Origin: Endozoicomonas sp965261315
Lineage (GTDB): Bacteria; Pseudomonadota; Gammaproteobacteria; Pseudomonadales; Endozoicomonadaceae
Length of the DNA: 64,000 nt
Assembly: GCA_965261315.1 (NCBI GenBank)
Contig: CBDHDM010000088.1
Coordinates: 44,807 to 108,806, forward strand
Reading direction: 5' to 3'
Part shown: piece by piece, positions 40,570 through 50,373 of the stretch
Position numbering within the stretch: the stretch's first letter is position 1
Layout: every line of letters starts with the position of its first letter
Notes under the pieces: model-generated
Told to the model about the DNA's origin: nothing
The model's input: the letters and a program-made list of their open reading frames with translations, nothing else
The model's database searches: none
Position numbers and translations under genes: made by a program

Positions 40570-43026
40570 ATGAGTAGAATGAATGTAGACCTGAACTCTG
40601 TTCGTACTATGGATACGGCTCAGGTTGAACAGGGAATTCGTCGCATCCTGGAGCAATCTCTTGGTGTTGAGCCTGATGAGGCAACACCGGGAGACTACTG
40701 GGAAGCGCTCAGCTTGCTGGTTCGGGAGATTAACCTGGATCGAATACGCAACACCCGTAGAGAAGAGAAAGATGGGAGCGTGCGAAGAGTTTACTACCTT
40801 TCACTGGAATTTCTTGTGGGGCGACTACTGGGAAATAATCTTCATAATCTGGGAATTTATCAACAGGCTGAAAAGGCCACGGCCAGTTTTGGCGTTAATC
40901 TGTCCGATGTTCTGGAGTATGAAACGGACCCGGCCCTTGGTAATGGAGGCCTTGGCCGACTGGCTGCCTGTTTTCTTGATTCACTGACAACACTCAATGT
41001 TCCAGCCTTTGGTTATGGTATCAATTATCGCTTCGGTCTTTTTAAACAGGGTTTTGTCGGTGGTAAGCAGGTTGAAAGCCCGGATGCCTGGCGGGAAGAC
41101 AGTTTTCCATGGGGAATTGAAAAGCCCAAAAGAAAGCAGGTGGTTCGCCTGTATGGACAGGTCCGGGAGGTGGATGGAAAAGCGTACTGGGAAGATACTC
41201 AGGAAGTACTTGGCGTACCCTGGGACCTTCCTGTAACCGGCTATAACACCGAAAGGGTTAATACCTTACGCTTGTGGGAGGGCAGGGCGACAGAAGGGTT
41301 CGATCTCAATAGTTTTGATGCCGGGCGGTATCAGGACTCAAGATTTCGCGAGATCCTTGCAGAAAATATCAGTCAGGTGTTGTATCCAAATGACAGCCAT
41401 CCGGAAGGAAAGGAGCTTCGGCTGATTCAGCAGTACTTCTTTGTGGCCTGTTCGCTGGCAGATCTGATTGCCCGATACAAAAGGGAGCACGAAGGTTGGG
41501 AGCAGTTTACTTCGAAAGTGGTGATTCAGTTAAATGATACGCACCCGGCCATTGCTGTGCCTGAGTTGTTGCGTATCCTTATGGATGAGGAAGATTTTGT
41601 TTTTACCAAGGCTCTGGAGATATGTCGAAGTGTCTTCTGTTACACCAACCATACTCTGCTGCCTGAAGCCTTGGAAACATGGTCTCAGGGGTTGATTGCC
41701 AGAGTACTGCCCCGACACATGCAGCTGATTTACAAGATCAATTATCACTTCCTGCATAATGAAGTGGAAAAACACTGGCCGGGAGATCATCAGATTAAAC
41801 ATCGCCTGTCCATAATCGAAGAACCCAATAACCCTGCAGAGCCACAAATGGTTCGTATGGCTTACCTTTCCGTTATTGGCAGTCATAAGGTCAATGGCGT
41901 TGCCGCTCTGCACTCCAGCCTTGTTAAGCAAAAACTGTTTCCGGAGTTTGATGAACTGTGGCCTGATAAAATAGTGAATGTTACCAATGGCGTTACACCG
42001 AGACGGTGGCTGGCAAATTGTAATCCTGAGCTTGCCGAATTAATTGACTCAACGTTAAAAAGTGACTGGCAAAGTGATCTTGCCCGGTTGGGGGAGCTAA
42101 AGGTTTGGGCTGATGATCCCGAGTTTCAGAAAAAATTTGCCCGAATTAAGCGAGACAACAAGGTGGCTCTGGCCAGCGTTATTGATGAGCTGTGCAGAGT
42201 AAAAGTAAATCCAGATGCCATCTTTGATGTTCAGATAAAACGCCTGCATGAATATAAGCGACAACAGCTGAATCTGTTGCATATCATGGCTGTATACCGT
42301 CGTTTGCTGGAAGACCCGGATTTGGATGTTCCTCCCCGGGTCTTTATCTTTGCAGCGAAAGCGGCACCAGGCTACCTGGTCGCAAAAAATATCATTTATG
42401 CCATTAACCGTCTGGCGGACAGGGTGAATAATGATCGTCGGATCAGAGATAAGCTGAAAGTTATCTTTTTGCCCAATTACCGCGTCAGTCTGGCAGAAAA
42501 AATCATTCCAGCAGCGGATGTTTCTGAGCAGATTTCTACCGCGGGCTTTGAAGCCTCAGGCACCGGGAATATGAAGCTGGCCCTTAATGGTGCTCTAACC
42601 ATAGGGACCATGGATGGAGCCAATGTAGAAATTGCTGAAGAGGTGGGTGAGGAAAATATTTTTATTTTTGGAAAGACTGTGGACGAGGTCAGTGATTTAC
42701 GACAGAGAGGCTATAACCCACGGGATATTTACCAGCACAATGAAGAACTGAAAGCCGTTATTGACTGGCTGGCTTCTGGTGATCTTAGTCCTGATGATCC
42801 TGATGCATTCAGACCTCTGGTTGAGTCACTGCTTGATTCCGATTATTTCCTGACATTGGCTGACTATCAGTCTTATAGTGATGCCCATGACCGGATTGTC
42901 AAGGCATGGAAAGACCCCTCATACTGGTGGCGAATGGCCATTATAAATACTGCGTCTATGGGGAAATTTTCTTCAGATCGTTCCATTGCCGACTATTGTA
43001 AAATCATATGGAATACAGGGTTATAA
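40570..43026 (+). CDS. glgP: Glycogen/maltodextrin phosphorylase
   Basis: Cytoplasmic PLP enzyme that removes glucose-1-phosphate from glycogen or maltodextrin ends. The PLP Lys is in GTGNMKLALNGALTIGTMDG; the N-terminal region has ALGNGGLGRLAACFLDSL. About 818 residues from ATG 40570 (GAGAG about eight bases upstream); GTG 40561 and ATG 40579 are alternatives. It stands first in the glycogen cluster and divergent to mal genes, so it may serve both roles that E. coli splits between MalP and GlgP. The stop codon overlaps the next start (TAATG). Confidence 0.93.
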   Translation: MSRMNVDLNSVRTMDTAQVEQGIRRILEQSLGVEPDEATPGDYWEALSLLVREINLDRIRNTRREEKDGSVRRVYYLSLEFLVGRLLGNNLHNLGIYQQAEKATASFGVNLSDVLEYETDPALGNGGLGRLAACFLDSLTTLNVPAFGYGINYRFGLFKQGFVGGKQVESPDAWREDSFPWGIEKPKRKQVVRLYGQVREVDGKAYWEDTQEVLGVPWDLPVTGYNTERVNTLRLWEGRATEGFDLNSFDAGRYQDSRFREILAENISQVLYPNDSHPEGKELRLIQQYFFVACSLADLIARYKREHEGWEQFTSKVVIQLNDTHPAIAVPELLRILMDEEDFVFTKALEICRSVFCYTNHTLLPEALETWSQGLIARVLPRHMQLIYKINYHFLHNEVEKHWPGDHQIKHRLSIIEEPNNPAEPQMVRMAYLSVIGSHKVNGVAALHSSLVKQKLFPEFDELWPDKIVNVTNGVTPRRWLANCNPELAELIDSTLKSDWQSDLARLGELKVWADDPEFQKKFARIKRDNKVALASVIDELCRVKVNPDAIFDVQIKRLHEYKRQQLNLLHIMAVYRRLLEDPDLDVPPRVFIFAAKAAPGYLVAKNIIYAINRLADRVNNDRRIRDKLKVIFLPNYRVSLAEKIIPAADVSEQISTAGFEASGTGNMKLALNGALTIGTMDGANVEIAEEVGEENIFIFGKTVDEVSDLRQRGYNPRDIYQHNEELKAVIDWLASGDLSPDDPDAFRPLVESLLDSDYFLTLADYQSYSDAHDRIVKAWKDPSYWWRMAIINTASMGKFSSDRSIADYCKIIWNTGL

Positions 43027-45242
43027 TGGGGGCGATGATGGTTGGTGCTCTTGAAGATATTCGAATAGATTCAGACAGCTGGGATACCCAGCTGGACGAC
43101 CTGCTGAATACTCGCTGTGCGAGGCCATTTGATTTACTTGGCTGGCACCCTGATAGGCGGGGTAGAGGGCTGGTATTAAGAATCTGGCGGCCCGATGCAT
43201 CAACAGTCGATGTTGTTGATGAGATAACTGGCAAACATTATGGTTTGGCGACTGGTATTGCTCCAGGACTGTTTGAACTGACATTTCCGGATATATCAGA
43301 GCCTCCGGCTTATCACCTTCAGGTTACCAATGCCCAGCATCATCAATTTTCTGTTAATGATCCCTATCAGTTTGCCAGCCTCTGTCGTACAGAACCTGTA
43401 ATCAGGCAATACTGGCTGCATCATACATTGGGGGCGCACATTCTATCTGTGACAGTCTCTGGTCATACCTGTTGTGGTGTGATGTTTCGCCTTTATGCCC
43501 CCCATGCCCGAAGCATCAGTGTTATAGGTTCTTTTAATCACTGGGATGGTCGGTTGCATCAGATGGCCAGTAGCCAAAGTGGCATCTGGCGGCTGTTTGT
43601 TCCGGATGTGAAAGAGGGAGACCTGTATAAGTTTGAGCTGAAAGATCAAAATGGGCAGCTGCTGCCCCATAAGGCTGACCCATTTTCAGCCTTTGCAGAA
43701 CAGCCTCCCGGGAATGCTTCTATTGTTTATAACCCTGAAAAGTATGAGTGGCAGTGTGAACAATGGCATCAAAGCCAGGGGGTGGATCGCCCTGTCAGTA
43801 TCTATGAGGTTCACCTGGGGTCATGGAAAAAAAGAAAGGACAGGCAACTTCTGAGCTATTGTGACCTTGCTCAAGAGCTGGTGTCCTATGTTAAGGACAT
43901 GGGTTTCACCCATGTAGAATTTCTTCCGCTTCATGAGCACCCGTTTAATGGCTCGTGGGGGTATCAGCCGGTAGGTTTGTTTGCTCCTACCAGCCGTTAT
44001 GGTGATCCGGATGAACTGAAAGCGCTGATTGATCAATTCCATGAAGCGGGCATTGGTGTCATTCTGGACTGGGTTCCTGCACATTTCCCTTCAGACAATC
44101 ATGGACTTGCTTATTTTGATGGCTCTCATCTGTATGAATATGCAGATCAACATAGAGGCTGGCATCCTGACTGGCAAACCCATATCTATAACTATGGTAG
44201 CTCCACGGTCCGGAACTTTCTGATCAGCAATGCACTGTTCTGGTTTGAGCAGTTCCGTGTGGATGGTCTGCGGGTGGATGCCGTAGCCTCGATGCTTTAT
44301 CTTGATTACTCAAGAGGTGAGGGGGAGTGGGAGCCAAATGTACTGGGAGGGAATGAACACCTGGAAGCGGTTCAATTCATTAAGGAATTGAATGAAACGG
44401 TTTATCAGAATTACCCGGATGCCATGATGATAGCCGAAGAGTCTACCAGCTGGCCCGGTGTCTCAATGCCAACTTATGACAATGGGCTTGGGTTTGGTTA
44501 TAAGTGGAATATGGGGTGGATGAATGACACCCTGAATTATATGACCCGTTACCCTGAGCACCGTCGCTATCACCATGATCAGATTTTATTCAGCATGGTA
44601 TACAACTACAGCGAACACTTCATTTTACCGCTGTCTCATGATGAGGTAGTCCATGGTAAGGGCACACTGCTCAGCCGAATGCCTGGAGATGAGTGGCAAC
44701 AGTTTGCCAATCTCCGGGCTCTCTATGGATATATGTTCGGGCATCCCGGGAAAAAGCTTTTGTTTATGGGGGCAGAGCTGGGCTCCCGTCGCGAATGGAA
44801 TCATGATGATCAATTGGACTGGTTTCTACTGGGGGAGAGTGAGTACTCCAGAGGCCTTAATGCCATGGTCAAACAATTAAATGTCTGTTATCAATCCTTA
44901 CCCGCTTTATGGCACTCGGATTATGACCCTGCTGGTTTTCAGTGGCTGATTACTGATGATGATTCGCAGTCAGTGATAGCATTCAGCCGGCATACTTTTA
45001 GTGATACCCCTGTCGTCGTAATTTGTAATTTTACGCCAGTTGTCAGGCAGAATTATCGGCTTGGTGTGCCGGAGGCAGGTGCATGGAAAGAAGTATTTAA
45101 TACTGATAGCCGTGAGTTTTCTGGCAGTGGTGTTATGAACCCATCACTGTTGGTGACAGAACCTCTGCCAATGCATCATCAGCTGCACTCTCTGGTTCTT
45201 ACTTTGCCTCCTTTGGCAACAATTTATTTTCAACTGAAGTGA
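43026..45242 (+). CDS. glgB: 1,4-alpha-glucan branching enzyme, copy 1
   Basis: GH13 enzyme that makes alpha-1,6 branches in glycogen. Two N-terminal CBM48-like modules (second with GSFNHWDGRLHQM), catalytic barrel with nucleophile Asp in DGLRVDAVASMLYLDYSR, acid/base Glu in MIAEESTSWPGVS and third Asp in LPLSHDEVVHGKG, then the beta-sandwich end. Start taken at ATG 43026, which overlaps the glgP stop by one base (TAATG); ATG 43008 overlaps more and ATG 43035 is also possible. About 738 residues, normal length. A second copy lies at 53078. Confidence 0.93.
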   Translation: MGAMMVGALEDIRIDSDSWDTQLDDLLNTRCARPFDLLGWHPDRRGRGLVLRIWRPDASTVDVVDEITGKHYGLATGIAPGLFELTFPDISEPPAYHLQVTNAQHHQFSVNDPYQFASLCRTEPVIRQYWLHHTLGAHILSVTVSGHTCCGVMFRLYAPHARSISVIGSFNHWDGRLHQMASSQSGIWRLFVPDVKEGDLYKFELKDQNGQLLPHKADPFSAFAEQPPGNASIVYNPEKYEWQCEQWHQSQGVDRPVSIYEVHLGSWKKRKDRQLLSYCDLAQELVSYVKDMGFTHVEFLPLHEHPFNGSWGYQPVGLFAPTSRYGDPDELKALIDQFHEAGIGVILDWVPAHFPSDNHGLAYFDGSHLYEYADQHRGWHPDWQTHIYNYGSSTVRNFLISNALFWFEQFRVDGLRVDAVASMLYLDYSRGEGEWEPNVLGGNEHLEAVQFIKELNETVYQNYPDAMMIAEESTSWPGVSMPTYDNGLGFGYKWNMGWMNDTLNYMTRYPEHRRYHHDQILFSMVYNYSEHFILPLSHDEVVHGKGTLLSRMPGDEWQQFANLRALYGYMFGHPGKKLLFMGAELGSRREWNHDDQLDWFLLGESEYSRGLNAMVKQLNVCYQSLPALWHSDYDPAGFQWLITDDDSQSVIAFSRHTFSDTPVVVICNFTPVVRQNYRLGVPEAGAWKEVFNTDSREFSGSGVMNPSLLVTEPLPMHHQLHSLVLTLPPLATIYFQLK

Positions 45243-45367
45243 TTTTTAAATATTCTTAATCAACTGATGAAAATGAATTGTTCTGGCGTAACTTCAGAGT
45301 GAATCTATTTTTTTGTCGCTTAGTGAGAGTTACCAATATTAAATTTAATCTCTAAGGGGGCGCACTT

Positions 45368-45652
45368 ATGTTTTCAGCTGTAACTACTCTTGGGATGTGT
45401 GCTTATGATTGTGCTTCAAAAAGATTAGGCGGAGGTATTGGGGAGCATCAAGCTCAGACCACCCGGGGTGAAGGTTCTGTCATTTATAGAAGCTCAAGCA
45501 GGGTAAGTTTGCCAGACCCTGATCTTCAATTGGCATCTATTTCCAGTGCTCCCTCTGAGCTGGTTGCAGGAACAGACGGGGGGGGGGGGCAACACTGCCC
45601 ATTGCTCAGATTGAAGTCTATTTGCGGTTTATTGAGGCTGGCCAATTTTTAA
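45368..45652 (+). CDS. Small hypothetical protein with a G12 tract
   Basis: 94 residues, not recognised. AAGGGGG lies seven bases before the ATG, a good SD. Ser/Gly-rich, with two Cys near the N-terminus and two near the end. A run of twelve G (45578-45589) encodes four Gly; a change of one G would replace the last 20 residues by a short tail, so the gene could be slip-variable. It lies between glgB copy 1 and glgX but resembles the Ser/Gly-rich heads of the other unrecognised genes more than any glycogen protein. It may be the 5' relic of a longer gene. Confidence 0.45.
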   Translation: MFSAVTTLGMCAYDCASKRLGGGIGEHQAQTTRGEGSVIYRSSSRVSLPDPDLQLASISSAPSELVAGTDGGGGQHCPLLRLKSICGLLRLANF

Positions 45653-45855
45653 CTGATTCCCTCTTTTTAACGTTTTGTCGTATGGTTGAAATTTAACCTG
45701 AAGCAGTGTTCGAATGACTTATACGTCATTTGTCCGCATAAATAAGCGGTTAAATCGTTAAGCGATAATTGAGAGGATATTCGACAGAGCGGTAGTTATT
45801 GTTTGTGAATCAAATTAAGATTCAACTATTTCAATGTGTTGATGTCTTTAGATTC

Positions 45856-48009
45856 ATGAACCAGCCACAAATAACTATAGAATCGTTTGGTCCGGGGAGT
45901 TGTCACTTCCTGGGCGCTAATTTTTTGGATCAGCAGTTTCACCTTGTGAGCTCTGCTTCTGCTACAGGTGTGAACTTTGCTGTTTACGCACCGGAAGCGT
46001 CGGCAATGATGCTTTGCCTGTTTGACAGTTCGGGTATTGAGCAGCGTCTCCCTATGTATGGCCCCGAAAAAGGTATCTGGCATGTCTTTGTTGGTGGTGT
46101 ACGGGAAGGGCAGGCTTATGGCTTTCGGGCTGATGGCCGCTGGGCTCCAAATGAGGGGTTGAGGTTTAATATCAGCCAGCTGTTAGTGGACCCTTATGCC
46201 CGGCAGGTCAGAGGGGCAATTAACTGGCAACCGGCTGTTTATGATTACTCGGGTAAGGAGCGAAATAGCTGGTTGTTTAATGAACAGGATAATGGCCACC
46301 TGATTCCGAAGTCTGTGGTTCGAGATGACTGTTTTGATTGGCAGTCTGTTACCCGACCAGAAATCTCTCATGAGCAAAGCATTATTTATGAAGCTCATGT
46401 GAGAGGATTTACCCGGCAGCATCCAGACATCCCTGAAGCCATCAGGGGAACCTATCTGGGCATGTGCCATCCTGTTGTTATTGATTATCTCAAGGCCCTG
46501 GGAATCAATACTGTTGAGCTATTACCGGTTACCAGTTTTCTCAGTGAACCAAGGCTTCGAAAGCTGGGGTTGAAAAATTACTGGGGTTATAACCCGCTCT
46601 GCTTTATGGCGCCGGAGCCCTCTTATGCCATTGATGACCCGGTCAACGAATTAAAGACAATGGTTCGTGAGCTGCATCGTGCCGGTATTCGAGTGGTGAT
46701 GGATGTGGTGTACAACCATACCTGTGAAGCCGGTTCCGATGGTCCGAGCCTCAGCCTGAGAGGGTTGGCTGAAAAGGATTACTATCTGCTGGATCATCAT
46801 GGCGGTCACCTGGTCACAACCAACTACAGTGGCTGTGGTAATACACTGAATTTTGACAGTGCTCAGACCATCAAGTTAGTGATGGACAGTCTTCGTTATT
46901 GGGCCGAGCAGTATCATATTGATGGTTTTCGCTTTGATCTGGCTCCCACAATGGCCAGACGACATCGGAAGTTTGATGCTCACAGTGCATTTTTTCAGGC
47001 AGTGTTTCAGGATCCGATACTTTCTTCCCGGCAGATGATAGCGGAGCCGTGGGATCTGGGTCCTGATGGTTATCGTTTAAAAGGCTTCCCCAGGGACTGG
47101 CATGAATGGAATGACCGTTATCGGGATGGCATTCGGTCATTCTGGCGTGGTGATAAAGACCAGGTTGTGGATCTGGCGTGGCGCCTGACGGGCTCGAGAG
47201 ATTTGTTTGGTAAGGGAAGACCCGCTGGTAGTGTCAACTATATCTGCAGCCATGATGGTTTCACTCTAAATGACCTGGTGTCGTTTGAGCACCGTCATAA
47301 TCTGGCTAATGGTGAGAGCAACAGGGATGGTGATCAACACAACCTTTCCTGGAATTACGGGGTAGAAGGGGCATCTGATGACTCAAACATTCGTAAGCTC
47401 AGGCTTCGTGCTCGGAAAAACCTGCTGACAACCGTGATGTTTTCCAGAAGTATCCCCATGCTGATGGCGGGGGATGAGTTTGGTAATAGTCAGCATGGCA
47501 ATAACAATGCCTACTGCCAGGATAATCCAATTGGCTGGGTTGACTGGTCATGGCTGGTGGATGCTCCAGACCATAGCGATGGGGCCGAATTGCAGGACTT
47601 TACAGCTCAGCTGATCCGTTTACGTAAATCTGAGCAGCTACTGGCCGTTCGTTACATGGCTGCGGCTGTTAATGGTCGTGGCGCTCAATGGCACAGCGCA
47701 GAGCTTGAGTGGTATAACGCCCATGGTATCCCACTGACAGCGACTATGCTGCCAGATGAGCGTGGGCACTCGCTGATTATGCGATACCGCTGTCCGGTAA
47801 ATAGTCAATCCAGTCTTGTGTTATTGATAAACAATGAGATTGATACCCGGCGCTTTAATTTACCAGATACAGGCCACCCGGTTCGGTGGCAGAGAATCCT
47901 GTCCACTGAGCTGGAAAATAAAGAGGCTTTTCGGGAGGAGATGATTTTGAATCAGGGTTGGTATGAAGTGCCAGGGCACAGCATTGTTGTGGTTAAAGAG
48001 CTGATCTGA
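45856..48009 (+). CDS. glgX: Glycogen debranching enzyme GlgX
   Basis: GH13_11 isoamylase-type enzyme that removes side chains left by phosphorylase. N-terminal CBM48 (GVNFAVYAPEASAMML), barrel with nucleophile Asp in DGFRFDLAPTMAR, Glu in MIAEPWDLGPDGY and Asp in ICSHDGFTLNDL; MDVVYNHTCEA is the first conserved region. Start at ATG 45856 is likely but has no clear SD; an in-frame ORF reaches back to 45799. About 717 residues (E. coli 657). Confidence 0.93.
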   Translation: MNQPQITIESFGPGSCHFLGANFLDQQFHLVSSASATGVNFAVYAPEASAMMLCLFDSSGIEQRLPMYGPEKGIWHVFVGGVREGQAYGFRADGRWAPNEGLRFNISQLLVDPYARQVRGAINWQPAVYDYSGKERNSWLFNEQDNGHLIPKSVVRDDCFDWQSVTRPEISHEQSIIYEAHVRGFTRQHPDIPEAIRGTYLGMCHPVVIDYLKALGINTVELLPVTSFLSEPRLRKLGLKNYWGYNPLCFMAPEPSYAIDDPVNELKTMVRELHRAGIRVVMDVVYNHTCEAGSDGPSLSLRGLAEKDYYLLDHHGGHLVTTNYSGCGNTLNFDSAQTIKLVMDSLRYWAEQYHIDGFRFDLAPTMARRHRKFDAHSAFFQAVFQDPILSSRQMIAEPWDLGPDGYRLKGFPRDWHEWNDRYRDGIRSFWRGDKDQVVDLAWRLTGSRDLFGKGRPAGSVNYICSHDGFTLNDLVSFEHRHNLANGESNRDGDQHNLSWNYGVEGASDDSNIRKLRLRARKNLLTTVMFSRSIPMLMAGDEFGNSQHGNNNAYCQDNPIGWVDWSWLVDAPDHSDGAELQDFTAQLIRLRKSEQLLAVRYMAAAVNGRGAQWHSAELEWYNAHGIPLTATMLPDERGHSLIMRYRCPVNSQSSLVLLINNEIDTRRFNLPDTGHPVRWQRILSTELENKEAFREEMILNQGWYEVPGHSIVVVKELI

Positions 48010-48244
48010 ATAACAGATCATTGTCTCACAGTTTTGGGGGTGGATTAAATCAGTAATAAACGGCAATGCATCCGTATAAAATAGGCGGTATCGTGAGCAC
48101 TATTGTTTGCTTATAGAGTGATGCTCTATTTTTATCTGTGTTGGCGGGCGGTTTTCTCTGTTAGTTTCTGAAAAATGGCCGGAATATTTTCTGCCTTTGT
48201 CAGAAAGTAGTATAGAAAATAACCATGGGCGGTAAGTGCCGTTT

Positions 48245-48280
48245 AGCCTTTACCTTTAAAAGGGGGTAAAGGCTTTGCTT
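48245..48280 (+). terminator. Probable terminator between glgX and pgm
   Basis: Perfect 10-bp stem AGCCTTTACC (48245-48254) / GGTAAAGGCT (48265-48274), then TTGCTTTT. It divides the 361-bp gap after glgX, so pgm-glgC-glgA-glgB may form a second transcript. I see nothing else in 48010-48370. Confidence 0.65.
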
Positions 48281-48370
48281 TTGGCATTTTCATGGTTAAC
48301 AAGCGGTAGTGGTATTTGCTGCCAACAGAGCCTAGCGCATTTTCTGCCATTTTATTATTGAGGAACCACC

Positions 48371-50044
48371 ATGCACCCGCTTGCAGGCCAGCCCGCAACC
48401 GATGACCTTCTGGTTAATATCCCCCGGCTGGTCAGTGACTATTATACTATCCGACCTGACCAGGCAGAGAGTGGCCAGCGTGTGGCCTTCGGTACATCGG
48501 GTCACCGTGGGACTTCTTCCAACGGTTCGTTTAATGAAGCCCACATTCTGGCCGTCAGTCAGGCTATCTGTGAATATCGTCGTGCTCAGGGTATCGAAGG
48601 TCCTGTTTTTGTTGGCATGGATACCCATGCGCTTTCTGAACCGGCGTTAATCAGTGCCGTTGAGGTGTTTGCTGCTAATGACCTGGATGTGATGATTGAT
48701 CAGGGGCGCGGCTATACACCCACTCCTGTTATTTCCCATGCCATCGTTTCCTATAACCGCAGCCGCTCTTTATTGGCTGACGGCTCTAAACTGGCTGATG
48801 GGGTTGTCATTACACCTTCCCATAACCCGCCTGAAGATGGTGGTTTCAAATATAACCCTCCCCATGGTGGTCCTGCTGGTGGTGATATTACGGGTTGGAT
48901 TGAGCAGCGTGCCAATGAGCTGATTGCTGCTAGCCGCCACGGTGTTAGCTCTTCTATTAAAAGAGTGTCTTTCGAACAGGCGCTCAGATCCGGTAAGGTG
49001 CATAAATACGACTTCATCACACCTTATGTCAGTGATTTGGAAAACGTTCTGGATATGGAGGCCATTGCCAGTGCAAAACTCAGAATCGGTGTTGATCCGC
49101 TGGGTGGCTCAGGTCTGCATTACTGGGAGCCTATTGCTGAGCGTTACGGCCTTGATCTGACGCTGGTCAGTAAGAAAATTGATCCGACATTCTCCTTTAT
49201 GCACCTCGATAAGGATGGCCGGATTCGTATGGATTGCTCATCGGCCTCTGCGATGGCCGGGCTGATCAATCTCAAAGATGATTTCGATATTGCTTTTGGC
49301 AACGACCCTGACTTTGATCGTCACGGAATTGTGACCCGAGGTCATGGATTACTGAATCCAAATCATTATCTGGCAGTTGCTATCCAGTACCTCTATACCC
49401 ACCGTCCTCAATGGCTTGAAAGTGCGGCCATCGGCAAGACGCTGGTTTCCAGTGCCATGATTGACCGCGTTGCAAAGGGGCTGGGCCGTACCGTGACTGA
49501 GGTGCCGGTTGGCTTCAAGTGGTTTGTCGATGGCTTGTCTGAAGGCTCAATGGCGTTTGGTGGCGAAGAAAGTGCGGGGGCCTGTTTCCTGAGGCGGGAT
49601 GGTAACACCTGGTGTACGGATAAAGATGGTTTCATCATGGCGTTGCTGGCAGCAGAAATCACGGCTGTGACCGGTCGCGACCCCGGGGAGCATTACCAGG
49701 AGCTTACCCGCAAGTATGGTGCTCCGGTTTATCAACGTCTGGACGCTGTTGCTAATGATGCCCAGAAAAAAGTGCTGTCTGCGCTAAGCCCAGAGCAGGT
49801 TAAGGCAGAACAGCTTGCAGGGGATCCAATTACTGCTCGCCTGACCCATGCTCCTGGAAATGGTGCGGCAATTGGTGGCCTGAAAGTGGTCACTGAGCGT
49901 GGCTGGTTTGCAGCAAGGCCTTCCGGAACCGAAGCAGTTTATAAAATTTACGCTGAAAGCTTTGAAGGGAAGGATCACCTTTCCCATCTGCAAAGTGAAG
50001 CCCAGGAGATTGTCGCCGAAGTCTTTAAGGCTAATGGCGTGTAA
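48371..50044 (+). CDS. pgm: Phosphoglucomutase (alpha-D-glucose specific)
   Basis: Interconverts glucose-6-phosphate and glucose-1-phosphate, the branch point into ADP-glucose. The phosphoserine loop is VVITPSHNPPEDGG; the metal loop is NDPDFDRHGI; the sugar-binding loop is FGGEESAGACF; the phosphate-binding loop is RPSGTEAVYKIY. Length 557 residues (E. coli 546). GAGGAA lies six bases before the ATG. It feeds glgC downstream and receives the product of glgP. Confidence 0.95.
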   Translation: MHPLAGQPATDDLLVNIPRLVSDYYTIRPDQAESGQRVAFGTSGHRGTSSNGSFNEAHILAVSQAICEYRRAQGIEGPVFVGMDTHALSEPALISAVEVFAANDLDVMIDQGRGYTPTPVISHAIVSYNRSRSLLADGSKLADGVVITPSHNPPEDGGFKYNPPHGGPAGGDITGWIEQRANELIAASRHGVSSSIKRVSFEQALRSGKVHKYDFITPYVSDLENVLDMEAIASAKLRIGVDPLGGSGLHYWEPIAERYGLDLTLVSKKIDPTFSFMHLDKDGRIRMDCSSASAMAGLINLKDDFDIAFGNDPDFDRHGIVTRGHGLLNPNHYLAVAIQYLYTHRPQWLESAAIGKTLVSSAMIDRVAKGLGRTVTEVPVGFKWFVDGLSEGSMAFGGEESAGACFLRRDGNTWCTDKDGFIMALLAAEITAVTGRDPGEHYQELTRKYGAPVYQRLDAVANDAQKKVLSALSPEQVKAEQLAGDPITARLTHAPGNGAAIGGLKVVTERGWFAARPSGTEAVYKIYAESFEGKDHLSHLQSEAQEIVAEVFKANGV

Positions 50045-50095
50045 ATTTTCTTCGCTACCGTTGTATGGGCTGTGATGCCCAGATATGCAAATTAC

Positions 50096-50224
50096 GTATA
50101 CCTGGAGGATTTCAAGTTGCTACGCGGCGGCAAGTGAGTGAAGCCCGTGAGCCTACAGTTAGTAGGTGATCGGGTGAGCGAGCGCAGCCAACAAAGTAGC
50201 AGCTTGAAAGGCGGCGGGTATATT
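50096..50224. repeat. ERIC/IRU-like repeat between pgm and glgC
   Basis: About 129 bp ending in TATACC at one side and GGGTATA at the other. Internal blocks match the ERIC consensus as I recall it: TTTCAAGTTGC, GGCAAGTGAGTGAA, AGTAGGTGAT, GGGTGAGCGAGCGCAGCCAAC and GCAGCTTGAA. Long imperfect inverted symmetry runs across the unit. A short open frame over it (50138-50347) is not a gene. The element is likely transcribed and folded in the pgm-glgC message. Confidence 0.85.
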
Positions 50225-50373
50225 CTGAAGCTGACAATAGGGGTGTTGGTTTCAGGTAAGTGGGGGATTTTTCCGGACGCAATTAGTATGTATGCACACG
50301 TCCGGAGCGGGTCAGGGATTGACCATCAAACAAACGTTCAGAACTAATTACAGATAATAGGAAAAAAACGACC

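Noticed and set aside
50138..50347. Open frame of 69 codons between pgm and glgC
   Set aside because: Lies within the ERIC-like repeat; no SD and no protein-like pattern.
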